64,000 bases of DNA from Periplaneta americana (Eukaryota > Arthropoda > Insecta > Blattodea > Blattidae): contig NC_091120.1 in NCBI RefSeq assembly GCF_040183065.1, positions 186,799,627 to 186,863,626 of the forward strand. Reading direction: 5' to 3'. A model generated the notes under the pieces. It saw only the letters and a list, made by a program, of their open reading frames with translations, searched no databases and was not told the origin of the DNA. A program made the position numbers and the translations under genes. Shown one piece after another: positions 32,054-43,067 of the stretch. The first letter of the stretch is position 1, and each line of letters opens with the position of its first letter.

Positions 32054-32581
32054 ATAAGCAATTCCCTTTTTCTCTGTGCCCCAAGACTAAAATCAGAGCA
32101 GTACTGTGCTCCAACCACGAGAAAGTCTTTGCGGAATGAAACGGAGCGGCGTAATGCTGTGAATGAATGTTGATGTCATAAGATGTCATAAGGTCACACA
32201 CGTGGGTACTCGTATCTCTATTGGCTCGCTCTCACAGCATAAACAATAACATTATTACACACATATTTATACTACTCTAGTTACAAAATTAGATCACTGT
32301 TAATCTCCTGGTCTTTTAATCCCTCCATATAAGAAATAACATATGCAGGAGATTGCATGGTTTTTAAACTGACATTATAACGATAATATTATCTATCTAC
32401 TTCGCTCCAATGGATGACGCAATAGTAAGCACATTCCTTTCACGGTTGATCTTCTGGTTGGAGAAGAGTATTCGTCTTTGATGTATATTGTTATTACTGA
32501 TGATAATTAAAACTCGTTAAATGAACAACTTTTATACAACACGGTACTTCACTGTGTTAACTTATGAAATGGTTCTTTATC
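32054..32581. other. 3' flank of caspase; no feature recognised
   Basis: Probably 3' untranslated sequence in its first part. No AATAAA was seen close to the stop codon. Confidence 0.4.
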
Positions 32582-32706
32582 TTAGCGTGACTAGTTTCAG
32601 TGTGTCGCCATTTTTAAACTTCTAGTGAGATTTCTTCTGAAGAACGTCCAAAACTTCACTAGAAGTAGTTTGAAAATGGCGACAACTGATGCCGAAATTA
32701 GTCACT
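32582..32706. repeat. Imperfect long hairpin, arms about 50 nt
   Basis: Sequence from 32582 (ttagcgtgactagtttc, gtcgccattttt, acttctagtga) is mirrored at 32650-32706 (tcactagaagt, aaaatggcgac, gaaattagtcactaa). The arms pair with a few mismatches around a loop of about 20 nt. It could be a fold-back element or a small hairpin RNA source. Confidence 0.75.
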
Positions 32707-32711
32707 AACAG

Positions 32712-33205
32712 CGTATTCTGAATCTCAGCGCTGAGCAATCTGATGGCATCACGATGTTCTGAATTTCACCGATGGAGTCACTGATGCTCCACCGGTGTCG
32801 CACCGGAGCCATCAGCTTGCAGAGGTGGTGGCAGTCTCCATCAGCCGCCATCAGTGAATCTGATTGGTTCTTGTATAGGGCGGGAATTAGCAGATGAATG
32901 ACATCGTGCACTGTTGTGTCATGGCGGTTTGTTCTGCTGTATTTTTTGTAATGAGCACAACGTAAAAACAATATGTTAATGGCTTATGAGCGAACATTCA
33001 ACCGGTTCAAGAAATAAATTGTTTATGCTCTCTTTTCTTTGAACGAGATGGCAGTACGGAAATTTCGCAAAATTTTGCTAGCATAGCACAGACAACAACT
33101 AATACAGTCGCCATGACAGCCATCGGTCCTTCCAGCAGTTTTGTTCCTATTTCGCTGCACAGTGACGTCATTGTTATCCATCGGACTGGTGAGATTCAGA
33201 ATACG
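32712..33205. mobile_element. TIR element, 494 bp, unclassified
   Basis: The 16-bp terminal repeats are perfect: CGTATTCTGAATCTCA at 32712 and TGAGATTCAGAATACG ending at 33205. No clear target duplication was found, so the superfamily is open. It starts six bases after the hairpin ends. Confidence 0.7.
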
Positions 33206-33725
33206 TTGTAAGGCAGGCAGGCACCATGGTGCTCTTTTAATGACATTTGGTGCTCTCGTTATGCAAGTAAAAAAGTCCCCACAAGCACGAACGCTCCTGA
33301 GGTTCTTTTTTTAATTAAAACTTTGTTGTACGAACAAAATCTTAATAATATAACTTATCTTTGATGTACGACCTGGAATAAAAGTGTTCCTTTTCATTAT
33401 ATCTTACAGACCTGATAGGGCTTCTCGTATTTCATGGTGTATAATCCCTTTTAATTCAGTCTGGGCTTAAACATAGAAATCAAGGGTATTCAAGAGAATA
33501 ATAAAACTGTACGTGAGGAATTTGAATTAAGAAATCTCCAGTCTCTTTCAGTTCTGAAATGTTTGTTTTAAAAGGAGAAATCATAGTCTATGGGGAGCAG
33601 AAGACAGAAGGTACAAAAAGGCTTGGAGCGTTTCTCTCAAATGTCTGGCTGTGTTCGAGACAACCTACTTATGCAAAAAACTTTCTCACTTATGAAATAT
33701 CTCAAGAACAAAGTCCGATCACGAT
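33206..33725. other. No gene seen
   Basis: A 72-codon frame at 33590 crosses into the next element and has no recognised motif. AATAAA lies at 33377-33382. Confidence 0.4.
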
Positions 33726-34215
33726 TTAACCCCTTACCGCATGGGACAGTTTTGCACACACCGGTTTTATATTCAATTAACTTAAGTAGTTCTTTCTTTC
33801 TCAACTGATGTCACATATGGTCAAATCCAATTCTTGACAGTGTGCCATATCTGTCCCAGTATGCAGTTTGAAATATGTTTTTTTTAGTAGGTTATTTTAC
33901 AATGCTTTATCAACAGCTTAGGTTATTTAGCATCTGAATGAGATGAAGGTGATAATGCCAGTGAAATGAGTCCAGGGTCCAACACCGAAAGTTACCCAGC
34001 ATTTGCTCATATTGGGTTGAAGGAAAACCCCGGAAAAAACTTCAACCAGGTAACTTCCCCTGACCGGGAATCGAACCCGGGCCACCTGGTTTTGCGGCTA
34101 GACACGCCAACCGTTACTCCACAGGTGTGGACTATTATATGTTTATATTATAAGTTATATATGAATATAAAACCGGTATGTGCCATATCTGTCCCAGTAT
34201 GAGGTAAGGGGCTAA
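33726..34215. mobile_element. piggyBac-like TIR element with nested SINE
   Basis: Left flank TTAA (33726-33729), right flank CTAA (34212-34215). The ends are CCCCTTACCGCATGGGACAG and the reverse complement of CCCCTTACCTCATACTGGGA. CCC-type termini next to TTAA suggest piggyBac. A tgtgccatatctgtcccagt block occurs twice (33841 and 34181). The SINE at 33881-34136 interrupts it. Confidence 0.65.
33881..34136 (-). mobile_element. tRNA-derived SINE (second family), copy 2
   Basis: Same family as 21897-22154: antisense poly(A) at the left, gaaaaccccggaaaa in the body, and a tRNA-like head with cgggaatcgaacccgggcc at the right. Flanked by ATATGTTT (33873-33880 and 34137-34144). Confidence 0.8.
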
Positions 34216-34429
34216 CTAATTCACATCTGTAGGACTGTTTACATTTAGCTACAAGTGACTTCTCTTTGGACATCACTGAAATTCTGAGTAACATTCAAGT
34301 TCAAAGATATCATTATCCTGATGTGTGTTTCAAAAATTCATTTCTTTGTCTGTTTATTTATTTTATGTATTCATATAGGTCTATTAAACCTATTCCATTT
34401 CATGGTGCTCGCTCACTTAATATTACATG

Positions 34430-34458
34430 TGATCATCATCATCATCATCAGCATCATC
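34430..34458. repeat. (ATC)n microsatellite
   Basis: Short atcatc run broken by one gc. Confidence 0.85.
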
Positions 34459-34489
34459 ATCCTGATAAGAATTAGGCCGAGTAGCCTGT

Positions 34490-34930
34490 TATGGTCTTGT
34501 TTTCTGTCCATCTCTTTTGAGGTCCGTCAATAGATCTTTTTCCTCTCGGTCGATAATTTAAAATTGTCTTTGGAAATCTGTTGTTGCTCATTCTGTTTAC
34601 GTTATTTTCCCAATCTTCTTGATATCACCAAATGTATTCCATCACTGGTTCAGCCTTAAGTACCTCCATGTTATCCTCATTCCACTTGTGGCGAATTTAG
34701 TGTATCCCACAGTCCTCCTCATGAATCTCATCTCACATGCTATGATTCTGCTAATATCATGAGCTCTTAACCTCACTTCTATAAGAGAGAATTGGTCTTG
34801 CGAGAATATTATACAGGTGTAAATGGGTAGGCCTATATTTCCGAACAAAACAACTGCAGATTTGAAAACATTATTGATAATGCTCATAGTTCTAGTGTAT
34901 TAGTTGATTTTCTGGGGATATTCCTTTCGG
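34490..34930 (-). mobile_element. LINE C-terminal fragment, second RTE-like family
   Basis: The minus strand reads EMRFMRRTVGYTKF and, in a shifted frame, RMSNNRFPKTILNYRPRGKR followed by a GPQKRW block. This is the W/R-rich tail typical of RTE-type LINE proteins. Several frame breaks. Confidence 0.65.
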
Positions 34931-36024
34931 ATTGAAAAGCTAGATTGTACCCCAAGTAATTGAATTCATTTAATCTTTCCAGAATTTTGTTTTATAAATA
35001 TACCGGTATTTTACTCCCAATTGGATCTTGGCCAGAAAATGCCTTAATTTTTGTTTTATCAGATGAAATTTCCAGGTTGTATTTCCATGTTTCATAAGTT
35101 AACACAGTGAAGTATAAAAGTTGTTAATTAAAAAAAAAAATTAATTATCATTCGTAACAAACAATTACCGGTATTACAAGTGTATCAATCAAGAAGGAGT
35201 AAGTTACTATTGTTATGGTTAAATATATACCGGTACCAGTAGACATTTACATTAAAAATTCAATGAAATATCACATTTTCGAGATAAAATATCATAAAAT
35301 ATGATGTAATATTGTGTAATGTTATATTTGTGTCCTGCACTGTAACTTTATACAATGGACATAATTTAATTCTTACTGTATTTAAATAAATTATGCTCTG
35401 ACCATACTGTATTGAATAATTAACACACTGTAGACAGTAAAATTAAAGAACATTAACGTAATTTTCGAGCCAGTTACTGAATTTGGGCGTTTTCGTGATA
35501 AGAGAAAATGTTTCATATCCTTGAGTCCTGAGAATATAGTATACTGTACCATACTTCATAAGTTCATACATGATTATGATATAAGATGTATGTGCAGACC
35601 CCCGAAGTATAGTATAACATACCTGCATTTGTGCCCTAACTGTAACCTGCAGAATTTTTTCTGCATTTTTCCTTATGTCAGTGACTTTTTTTAAGTGTAG
35701 AATTATATTGAACTTTAAAAATAAAACAACAAATGTCTCAGGACTCAGGAGGATATAAACATAATGTTCTGGTAATTTTCATATTTTTTAACCATCTTAG
35801 TATTTTTTTCATATTTTTACGATTTCGTTCTTCCTCCATTAATATGTCTGTAACTACCCTGAGACAATAGACTTATTTTCCAGGAAAAACTTGAGAAACC
35901 CAAGCCACCCATTCCACTCAAGTTTAGTAAGGTACCAGTACTTGTATTGTATTGTGTTGTACAGTATTTATTTATTCCCTGTACAATCTATTACAGATTA
36001 TAGGTTCATCATTAGACACGCACG

Positions 36025-36062
<38 letters not shown>

Positions 36063-36774
36063 TAAGATTTCTACTATGAATTTAATTTTAATACTCTTAA
36101 GTTTTCCAAAGAACAGTAAAACTACCAAAAGACACAATAAATAACAAGATATATAATACATTTTCAGTTTGCAAGACATTAAATAAATAGATTAACATAG
36201 ATTAGGTAAAAACAAGATAGGCCTACACAATGAGATTACATTAAACATGTTTATCATCTGAGGTGATTCATCTGGAGGCGATTGAATCTTTAAGAACCAA
36301 GAAACTTCATCTTAGTTATTCTATACATTTATTATTAACATTGTTTAGAGAAAAATTATGCGCAACAGTAAAGCAACTTTATAGCTTTAATGTTAGAAAT
36401 TAGTGATTTTGAACGGCATGGACTGGAGCAAAATGGTTTTTACCCTGGTTTTGAAACCTTCATAATTTAAATGTTTAATATCCCCAGGTATCTTGTTATA
36501 ATAAGGTAAGAGCAGTGAAATACCAGCAAATATTAAAATACCAAATGTAGCATGTTACAAGTATACTCTCATTACATCATGTGATGTGGAGTGATCTTTA
36601 TCATCGCACAAAACATTATTAACTGACAGGTGGCACAGAAAATACAAAAAAATAATTGTGTTTTACTGTGAACATAGTTGAGCTCAGGCAATGCAAGTAC
36701 ATAATTTTTTCCCTTCTCTTCAGCGTAAAAGACTGAGTTGCCTAGTTCTTGCATTCAGGTAAGAGTTTGATGAT
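34931..36774. other. No gene seen; TACCGGTA cluster and a (CA)n run
   Basis: Three TACCGGTA octamers lie at 35001, 35166 and 35228. A (CA)n microsatellite spans 36027-36060. No supported frame. Confidence 0.45.
36027..36060. repeat. (CA)n microsatellite
   Basis: About 17 CA units preceded by cacgcacgca. Confidence 0.95.
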
Positions 36775-37271
36775 ACTGAAAAACTGTTTAATTATACAGA
36801 TTTATCGTCTTCTTCCTCTTTCCCTTTTACCTCACAGCGTCGGGTCTGCCTCGATCCATTTCCTTCATTCCTCTTTATCCCTCGCCATTCTTCTCAGTTC
36901 CCAAACTCCTTTCCCTCTTTTCCTTGCCATCATCTCAATATTATCCATATACTTCGCCCTTGATCTTCCCTTCCCTCTTCTCCCTTTCATCATTGTCTTC
37001 ATTATTTGGTTTTCTTTCTTCTTTCATTCGCACCGTGTGTCCATACCACATCAGTTGATTTCTTCTTAACTTCACTTCCACTGATTCCTGTTTTAATTCC
37101 TCTCCAATTCTCTCATTTCATACTCTGTCTCTCTTTGGTTTTCATACTATTCCTCAGTAGCATTTCATTTCAATTGCTGTTATATTACTACTTATTCTCT
37201 CAATTGTCAATGGCAAACTTTCCACTCTATATAGCAGAGTTGGTTCTATAACGGATTTGTATATCTATAAT

Positions 37272-37935
37272 CTCAAGTCTCAGGAATCTTCTATGCCACA
37301 TCAATAAATTTAGGAATGCAGTTATATTGTCAGACTCCAAGGCAGCTATTCTATCAATAGTCTCTAAACACACACCTTCATCTCAAACAGCAGAAATAAC
37401 TAAAATGCTCTCTCAATTAATATCACTCAATAAAAGAATTGTATTCCAATGGATACCATCCCATTGTGGAATCCTGGGAAACGAGAATGCGGATGCATTA
37501 GCAAAGAAGGACAGCACTGCTACTTACAGACCTGTTACTAAATCTACATATTACTCTGTGAAAAGAGTTATTAAATCTACATACTTAGACTTCAACAAAC
37601 AAAATTTGATAACACAATCACAAGGGAAAAAATGGAACTCTCTGCATCATAATCCACAGTTAATTCCCGATTTACCACGAAAATCGTCTGTAGCTGCATT
37701 TAGATTGGCAACAGGCCATGACTGTTTGGCCAAACACCTGCATAGAATTGGAATATATCAGTCCCCTAACTGCCCATTGTGCAACTCAAACCAAGAAATG
37801 GATTCGGAACACCTCAAAATCTGTGCTTCAGTGGCCGACCATGATAATGTCTTTGAAAAATATTGGAGTGCAAGAGGTCAAATGACTTTATTGTCAAACG
37901 CCTGGCATTAGAAAACAACAACAAACAACAACAAC
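37272..37935 (+). mobile_element. RNase H-bearing LINE 3' fragment with 11-bp target duplication
   Basis: Flanked by ATATCTATAAT (37261-37271 and 37936-37946). The + frame reads SDSKAAILSIVSKHTPSS, FQWIPSHCGILGNENADALA (RNase H Asp and conserved H-C-G-I-x-G-N-E-x-A-D), then a zinc-knuckle-like NCPLCNSNQEMDSEHLKIC. It ends at AWH-stop followed by a (CAA)n tail. 5'-truncated, as is usual for target-primed insertion. The family resembles I/jockey-type LINEs with RNase H. Confidence 0.9.
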
Positions 37936-38066
37936 ATATCTATAATTTTGTTTTAGGCAATATTTTTTTCCCATATTTTAAGTTACTTAATTGATACTAA
38001 GTATTACAGGCTTTCTTGGTTCGGTTTAGTATTTCTTCTTTTATTTTTCCATTTTGATGTATAATA

Positions 38067-38794
38067 AAGGGTGCGTCAGAAAGAACGGATGGATTTCACA
38101 GGGCAAGAAAATTGTAAGGATACATCAAATCAAAAATTTATTGTTATCAACAGACTCACCAATACATGCAGTTTATTTATGGTATATAACATCATTCATA
38201 TGATGTCCTTGGCTTTCGATACAGGCATCGAGGCGTTTTCTGGAGTTCGCAGTAACTTTCACAGTCATAGTTGGTGGAATTGCCGCAATTTCTTCACGAA
38301 TCGCCGTCTTCAGTTCGTCTAGTGTATGTGGTTACTTACGCCTTCAAATGGTCCCAAAGAAAGAACTCGCAGGACGCGAGATCTTACCGTAACCTCGACA
38401 ATCTCAGTGCAATAGCATGTTTGCGGGCTGATCGTTGCGGTGGCCGGACAACCTACTGTCTGTCTCCAGATGTACACGTGCTCCGTGTTCGTCCAGGTAA
38501 TTTCTTCTTTAATGTTGAACCTGTGGCACGGAATGAAGCCACACACCGCAAAATTGTATTCCGAGTTGGAATCCTAGTCCGATGTCGAAATGAGTCCTGA
38601 GTGGCAATCACAGACTCTTCATTTTTCAAAAATGTCTCTGCGATGAAAGCACGTTGTACACCAGATCAACTCCATGTTCTCAATTGAAACTGCATTCTCT
38701 CGCTGACCCAACAGTCGTGGTCCCCCTCACTCTATCCCTCCCCTCGCTGCGTATCGATAGTTTGAAATCTATCCGTTCTTTCTGACGCACCCTG
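38067..38794. mobile_element. mariner-type TIR element, 728 bp, TA target
   Basis: Flanked by TA at 38065-38066 and 38795-38796. The ends are inverted: AAGGGTGCGTCAGAAAGAAC and the reverse complement of CAGGGTGCGTCAGAAAGAAC. The minus strand near 38330-38210 reads a degraded L-D-E-L-K-T-A-I-R-E-E-I-A-A-I-like stretch that suits the C-terminus of a DDE transposase. Internally deleted. Confidence 0.8.
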
Positions 38795-39753
38795 TAGTTC
38801 CAAGATATTCGTATGTTTTCACATGTTCTAGTTCTTCCCTGTCACAATTAATATGGATTATACCTATTGTTTCTTCCATTCTACCCATCTGCATTACTTT
38901 ACTCTTCTTAGTATTTAGACATCATTCCCTTACTTCTTAAGATTTCTGTCCATTCAACCGCTGATTCTTGTAATTCTTGCTTTGTTTCTGCTACTAATAA
39001 TATGTCGTCTATGTACACCTACTCCTGACTATATAATACTGGTATTGGCCTCATATTCCAATAACCAACCCTCAACTTTGCCGTCCTCCTTTTGCATATT
39101 TTAATTATTCCATCCATAAAAATAATAAACAACAATGGACTCAAACTATCACCTTGCTTCACCCCTCTATTGATTTCAAATTCCTCTGATAGTACCAGTA
39201 GTCTACCAATCCTCGTTAGTCCCCTTACTGACTTGTAGAATAATTCCATAATTCTTATTAACTTCTCATTCTTCCCTCTCTTCCTCAATATCATCCATAT
39301 TTCCAATCTTGTTACCATGTCAAATGCCGATTTTAAATCTAGTAAGTCCAGAAAAAGTTTCCTTTCTTTATCCAAAAACTTCTCGCCTATTGTTCAAATG
39401 GGGTATATTAAATCTCGTGGCTGTCTTCCAGGTCTAAAGGCTACCTACTCATCCTCGAAATCTGCTTCAACCTCCTTCCTCAATCTCCTCTTCAAAATTC
39501 TCATATACATTTTTAAAGCTGCCGATGCCAAACATACTGCTCTATAATTATCACAATTTGTTGTTTCTAACTTTTTATAAATTGGTATTATTATATTAAG
39601 TTCCCAATATTGTATGTTATTTCGTAGCATATTAAGACGGCGCTTATTCCGTCGGATCCCGGCCAACTAGTCACTCATAACGAGTGCACCTTAGCACATG
39701 TGTGGACTTCGGTCCTATGTTCATAGACATCTATGACGTAGTGCAGAGGGCGG

Positions 39754-39767
39754 CCACTAGAGGGAAC
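39754..39767. promoter_or_regulatory. CTCF-like motif in SINE copy 1
   Basis: CCACTAGAGGGAAC fits the core CCASYAGRKGGCRS at 13 of 14 positions (A for C at position 12). A match only; no binding evidence. Confidence 0.4.
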
Positions 39768-39818
39768 CCAGGAGTTGGAACTCAATCAGAGACAATTCTT
39801 TCCGACGCCGAGGTTGTA

Positions 39819-39889
39819 TCCGGTGTGGCTTAGTGGATAAAGCATCAGCACGTAGAGCTGAAAACCCGGGTTCAAATCCCGGCGCCGGA
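39819..39889 (+). repeat. Complete tRNA-like cloverleaf in SINE copy 1
   Basis: Acceptor TCCGGTG pairs with CGCCGGA (one G-U). D stem GCTT/AAGC, anticodon stem TCAGC/GCTGA with loop ACGTAGA, and T stem CCGGG/CCCGG around TTCAAAT all pair. The nominal anticodon is GTA, but position 33 is C where tRNAs have U. Its SINE context argues against a working tRNA gene. Confidence 0.7.
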
Positions 39890-40133
39890 GAGAATTTTTC
39901 TCCGTTCCATTACTCTTTCATCGTATGATGACGCAGAATATCTGCATGGAAATATCATATGTACTTCGGTACATTGAAATAATATATGATATGCGTAAAT
40001 CACGAAGTGATTTAAGACGGTGCTTATTCTGTCGGATCCCGGCCAACTAGTCACTCATAACGAGTGCACCTTAGCACATGTGTAGACTTCGGTCCTATGT
40101 TCATAGACATCTATGACGTAGTGCAGAGGGCGG

Positions 40134-40147
40134 CCACTAGAGGGAAC
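40134..40147. promoter_or_regulatory. CTCF-like motif in SINE copy 2
   Basis: Identical to the site at 39754, 380 bp downstream. Confidence 0.4.
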
Positions 40148-40198
40148 CCAGGAGTTGGAACTCAATCAGAGACAATTCTTTCCGACGCCGAGGTTGTA

Positions 40199-40269
40199 TC
40201 CAGTGTGGCTTAGTGGATAAAGCATCAGCACGTAGAGCTGAAAACCCGGGTTCAAATCCCGGCGCCGGA
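40199..40269 (+). repeat. tRNA-like cloverleaf in SINE copy 2
   Basis: Identical to 39819-39889 except TCCAGTG in the acceptor, which breaks one pair. Confidence 0.7.
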
Positions 40270-40329
40270 GAGAATTTCTCCATTCCATTACTCTTTCATC
40301 GTATAATAAGTATAGACAAAACTATTAAT

Positions 40330-40915
40330 TCTTGAAGCATTGTTGTTTAAATAATGATATAAACCTACTCCAAGTGGAGAACGCAGATATTTTATCATTG
40401 AAATATTTATTTCATATTTTGGCAAAATTTTCTTCATAATGTGCTGGTGTCTAGTCATATGAACATAGACAATCTTAGTATCTTATGATGTTTTAGACTT
40501 TCACGGTGAGTGTGTTCATTATAAGTACTGGTAGACTTCTACATATCCCACTGCTTGCTGGAATTTAACATTGACAATGTTTCGGAACTACATTCAGGTT
40601 TTATGATGAGGGCAATAGGTAGGCTTATGTGATATGCTGTTAAGACTTCTAGTAAGCCTGTGGTAATTCTAATGTATGTTTTGGGATGTTCTAGTATTAT
40701 ACTCATGATAGGTTGAACTTGTTTTAAAGGAATATATGTTTTGATGAATAAAGCACAATATATTTCTGAAATATATTATATGCAGGGTACAGGTATGATT
40801 TTTAATTCTCTGAAAATGTTATCACTTTCACTCCGAATAGGAACTTGTTTAATGATTTTAACTAATGGGCCAATGTTACTCCGTTGATGGTGCTCTGACA
40901 AGAAAGGGTTCCAGT
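40330..40915 (-). mobile_element. Degraded LINE 3' fragment
   Basis: Blocks such as gcagggtacaggtatgattt and gataggttgaactt parallel those of the LINE fragment at 42104-42720 (gcaaggtactggcagaattt). No open frame remains. Confidence 0.5.
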
Positions 40916-40920
40916 ATAAT

Positions 40921-41310
40921 ACAAATGGCTTTTAAGAAACCTGGAGGTTCATTACCGCCCTCACATAAGCCCGTCATCAGTCCCTAAAATGAGCAAGATT
41001 AATCCAGTCTTTACCATCATATCCCACCGTCCTCAAATACATTTTTATATTATCCTCCCATCTACGTCTCGGTCTCCCCAAAGGTCTTTTACCCTCTGAT
41101 CTCCCAATTAATACTCTATATGCATTTCTGGATTCGCCCATACGTGCTACATGCCTTGCCCATCTCAAACGTCTTGATTTAATATTCCTAATTATGTCAG
41201 GTGAAGAATACAATGCATGCAGTTCTGCATTATGTAACTTTCTCCATTTTCCTGTAACTTCATCCCTCTTACGCCAAAATATTTTCCTAAGCACCTTATT
41301 CTCGACTTCT
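40921..41310 (-). mobile_element. RTE-like LINE fragment G
   Basis: The minus-strand frame contains [20 protein letters not shown], then a [12 protein letters not shown] block. Truncated upstream at about 41310. Confidence 0.85.
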
Positions 41311-41521
41311 ACATTAGACAGACTGGAAAATAGTAATAGTAGTAGTAATAGTAATTTATTCACCATAAAGATCTTTACAAATCATGGCTTCGTCAATCTT
41401 ATTTCTAAGTCTTAATCTAGTTTCTGATTATACTATAGATATATTTATGAATTTGTAGCTTTGTTATTGCAGGACATCTGCTGACATGATTTAAGAAGAA
41501 CTGTATCTAAGATAGTATAAA

Positions 41522-41524
<3 letters not shown>

Positions 41525-41579
<55 letters not shown>

Positions 41580-41580
41580 T
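41525..41580. repeat. (TAA)n microsatellite
   Basis: About 18 units. Confidence 0.95.
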
Positions 41581-41925
41581 AATACCTTACACAACACAGA
41601 ACTGCACGCATTGTATTCTTCACCTAACATAATTAGGAACTTAAAATCCAGGCGTTTGAGATGGGCAGGGCATGTATCACGTATGGGCAAATCCAGAAAT
41701 GTATATAGAGTGTTAGTTGGGAGACCGGAGGGAAAAAGACCTTTAGGGAGGCCAAGACGTAGATGGGAGGATAATATTAAAATGAATTTGAGGGAGGTGG
41801 GGTGTGATGATAGAGACTGGATTAATCTTGCACAGGATAGGGACCGATGGCGGGCTTATGTGAGGGCGGCAATGAACCTTCGGGTTCCTTAAAAGCTATT
41901 TGTAAGTAAGTAAGTATAATAATAC
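41581..41925 (+). mobile_element. RTE-like LINE fragment H, opposite orientation to G
   Basis: The + frame reads [20 protein letters not shown] through to [17 protein letters not shown], followed by a taagtaagtaagta tail. It forms an inverted pair with fragment G about 270 bp away. Confidence 0.9.
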
Positions 41926-41980
41926 CAACAATAACAGTAGTAGTAATAATAATAATAATAATAATACCAACAATAACAAC

Positions 41981-42066
<86 letters not shown>
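41926..42066. repeat. (TAA)n-rich microsatellite block
   Basis: TAA runs broken by caacaataac blocks. It begins at the tail of LINE fragment H. Confidence 0.9.
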
Positions 42067-42069
<3 letters not shown>

Positions 42070-42103
42070 GCAATAACGACTTATATGCCTTCACAATTAC
42101 ACA

Positions 42104-42720
42104 TTAGTAGGCACTTTCTGCAAGGTCTAAAGACATAAATTCCTCTACAGTATTTGGCATATGATGCAGGAGCAACCTGTTGACCATGCTTTTAAACTTC
42201 TTTTGTTTACTACTTATTATGGAGCTTGGAATTTTATTATACATATTTATGCCTCTATGTAAAATACTTTTAAGACTTGTGGTAATTCTATGAGTGGACA
42301 GATGGATATGACTTGATGTTCTTCTTTGATACATGTGGTAGTCTGAATTCAATTTGAATTTTGCTTTGTTTTTATGAATGAAAGACACTGTTTCTAGAAT
42401 GTATATGCAAGGTACTGGCAGAATTTTGAGTTCCCTAAAAATTTCTTAACTTTGCGACTTTATAGGTGCTTGTTTCATAATTTTTATAATTTTCTTCTGT
42501 AGCTTAAAAATTTCCGTAATTTTGCTTGTTGCGCCCCATAATGGTATGCCATACTGAATCTGGGAATGTATATAGCCAAAATACATAGATCTGAGAACTT
42601 CATTAGAGGTTGTTTTGTTTAAAATTCTGAAAGCATATATATAGCGGTTCAATTTTTCTATAATTTTCTCAACATGATAGTTCCAGGTTAAAGCAGAGTC
42701 AATCCAGATGCCTAGAAATC
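42104..42720 (-). mobile_element. CR1/jockey-like LINE 3' fragment
   Basis: The minus strand reads YFGYIHSQIQYGIPLWGA, FKLQKKIIKIM, then YHMYQRRTSSHIHLSTHRIT and MYNKIPSSI. This is the post-thumb region of a LINE reverse transcriptase. Two frames are joined by a break. Confidence 0.75.
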
Positions 42721-43067
42721 ATTTCAAACACGTTACAAAAACACATCACAGCCATGACAACTATGCAGAATACAACACAAATTCCAATCACAGCCACAGC
42801 AAAATAGACAACAACATGAAAATACTACACATCCAGCCAAAAAACCAGAAACTTGACATCCTAGAGCAATGTGAAATTTATAAACATATAAAAACACACC
42901 TAACTTATATCTCATCCTGAACACTCAACTCAATTTCAAAAAACACACCCTTTGAGACACAATTATGAACACACCCCACCACAACCAGAAGATAACGCAA
43001 GATCTCCACTAGGCTTTGGACAATGAAGAACAAGACTTCGAAACTAGTCATCCAAGGTAAATGCTAA
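42715..43067 (+). mobile_element. Penelope-like element 3' fragment
   Basis: The + strand resembles the GIY-YIG tail at 28 kb: a FQTRYK-like start, then [20 protein letters not shown]. The 3' region holds a decayed hammerhead-like block (43010-43056). It resumes at 43620 after a Harbinger-like insertion. Confidence 0.75.

Larger units (their letters stand above)
36775..39666 (-). mobile_element. RTE-like LINE (third family), interrupted by two insertions
   Basis: Minus-strand order: 39666-39019 encodes PIYKKLETTNCDNYRAVCLA, DLKSAFDMV and GVKQGDSLSPLLFIIFMDGI. 38990-38797 encodes the LE-x-V-K-x-Y-E-Y-L-G-type stretch. Its continuation (38064-37947) gives a K-I-E-E-E-I-R-N-R-like block, and 37250-36775 gives the K-G-R-S-R-A-K-Y-M-D-N-I-E tail. 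The gaps are filled by a mariner-type element (38067-38794) and an RNase H LINE fragment (37272-37935). It has many breaks and is inactive. Confidence 0.75.
39633..40310 (+). mobile_element. tRNA-derived SINE, two tandem copies (380-bp period)
   Basis: A unit starting taagacgg(c/t)gcttatt(c) and running through cggatcccggccaactagtc to a tRNA-like block and gagagaattt is repeated at 40013 with few changes. Each copy holds a CTCF-like site and a complete cloverleaf. The tandem order and shared period suggest local duplication or dimeric retroposition. Confidence 0.75.

Noticed and set aside
33590..33808. 72-codon frame downstream of the caspase
   Set aside because: It runs into the piggyBac-like terminal repeat and matches no family I know.
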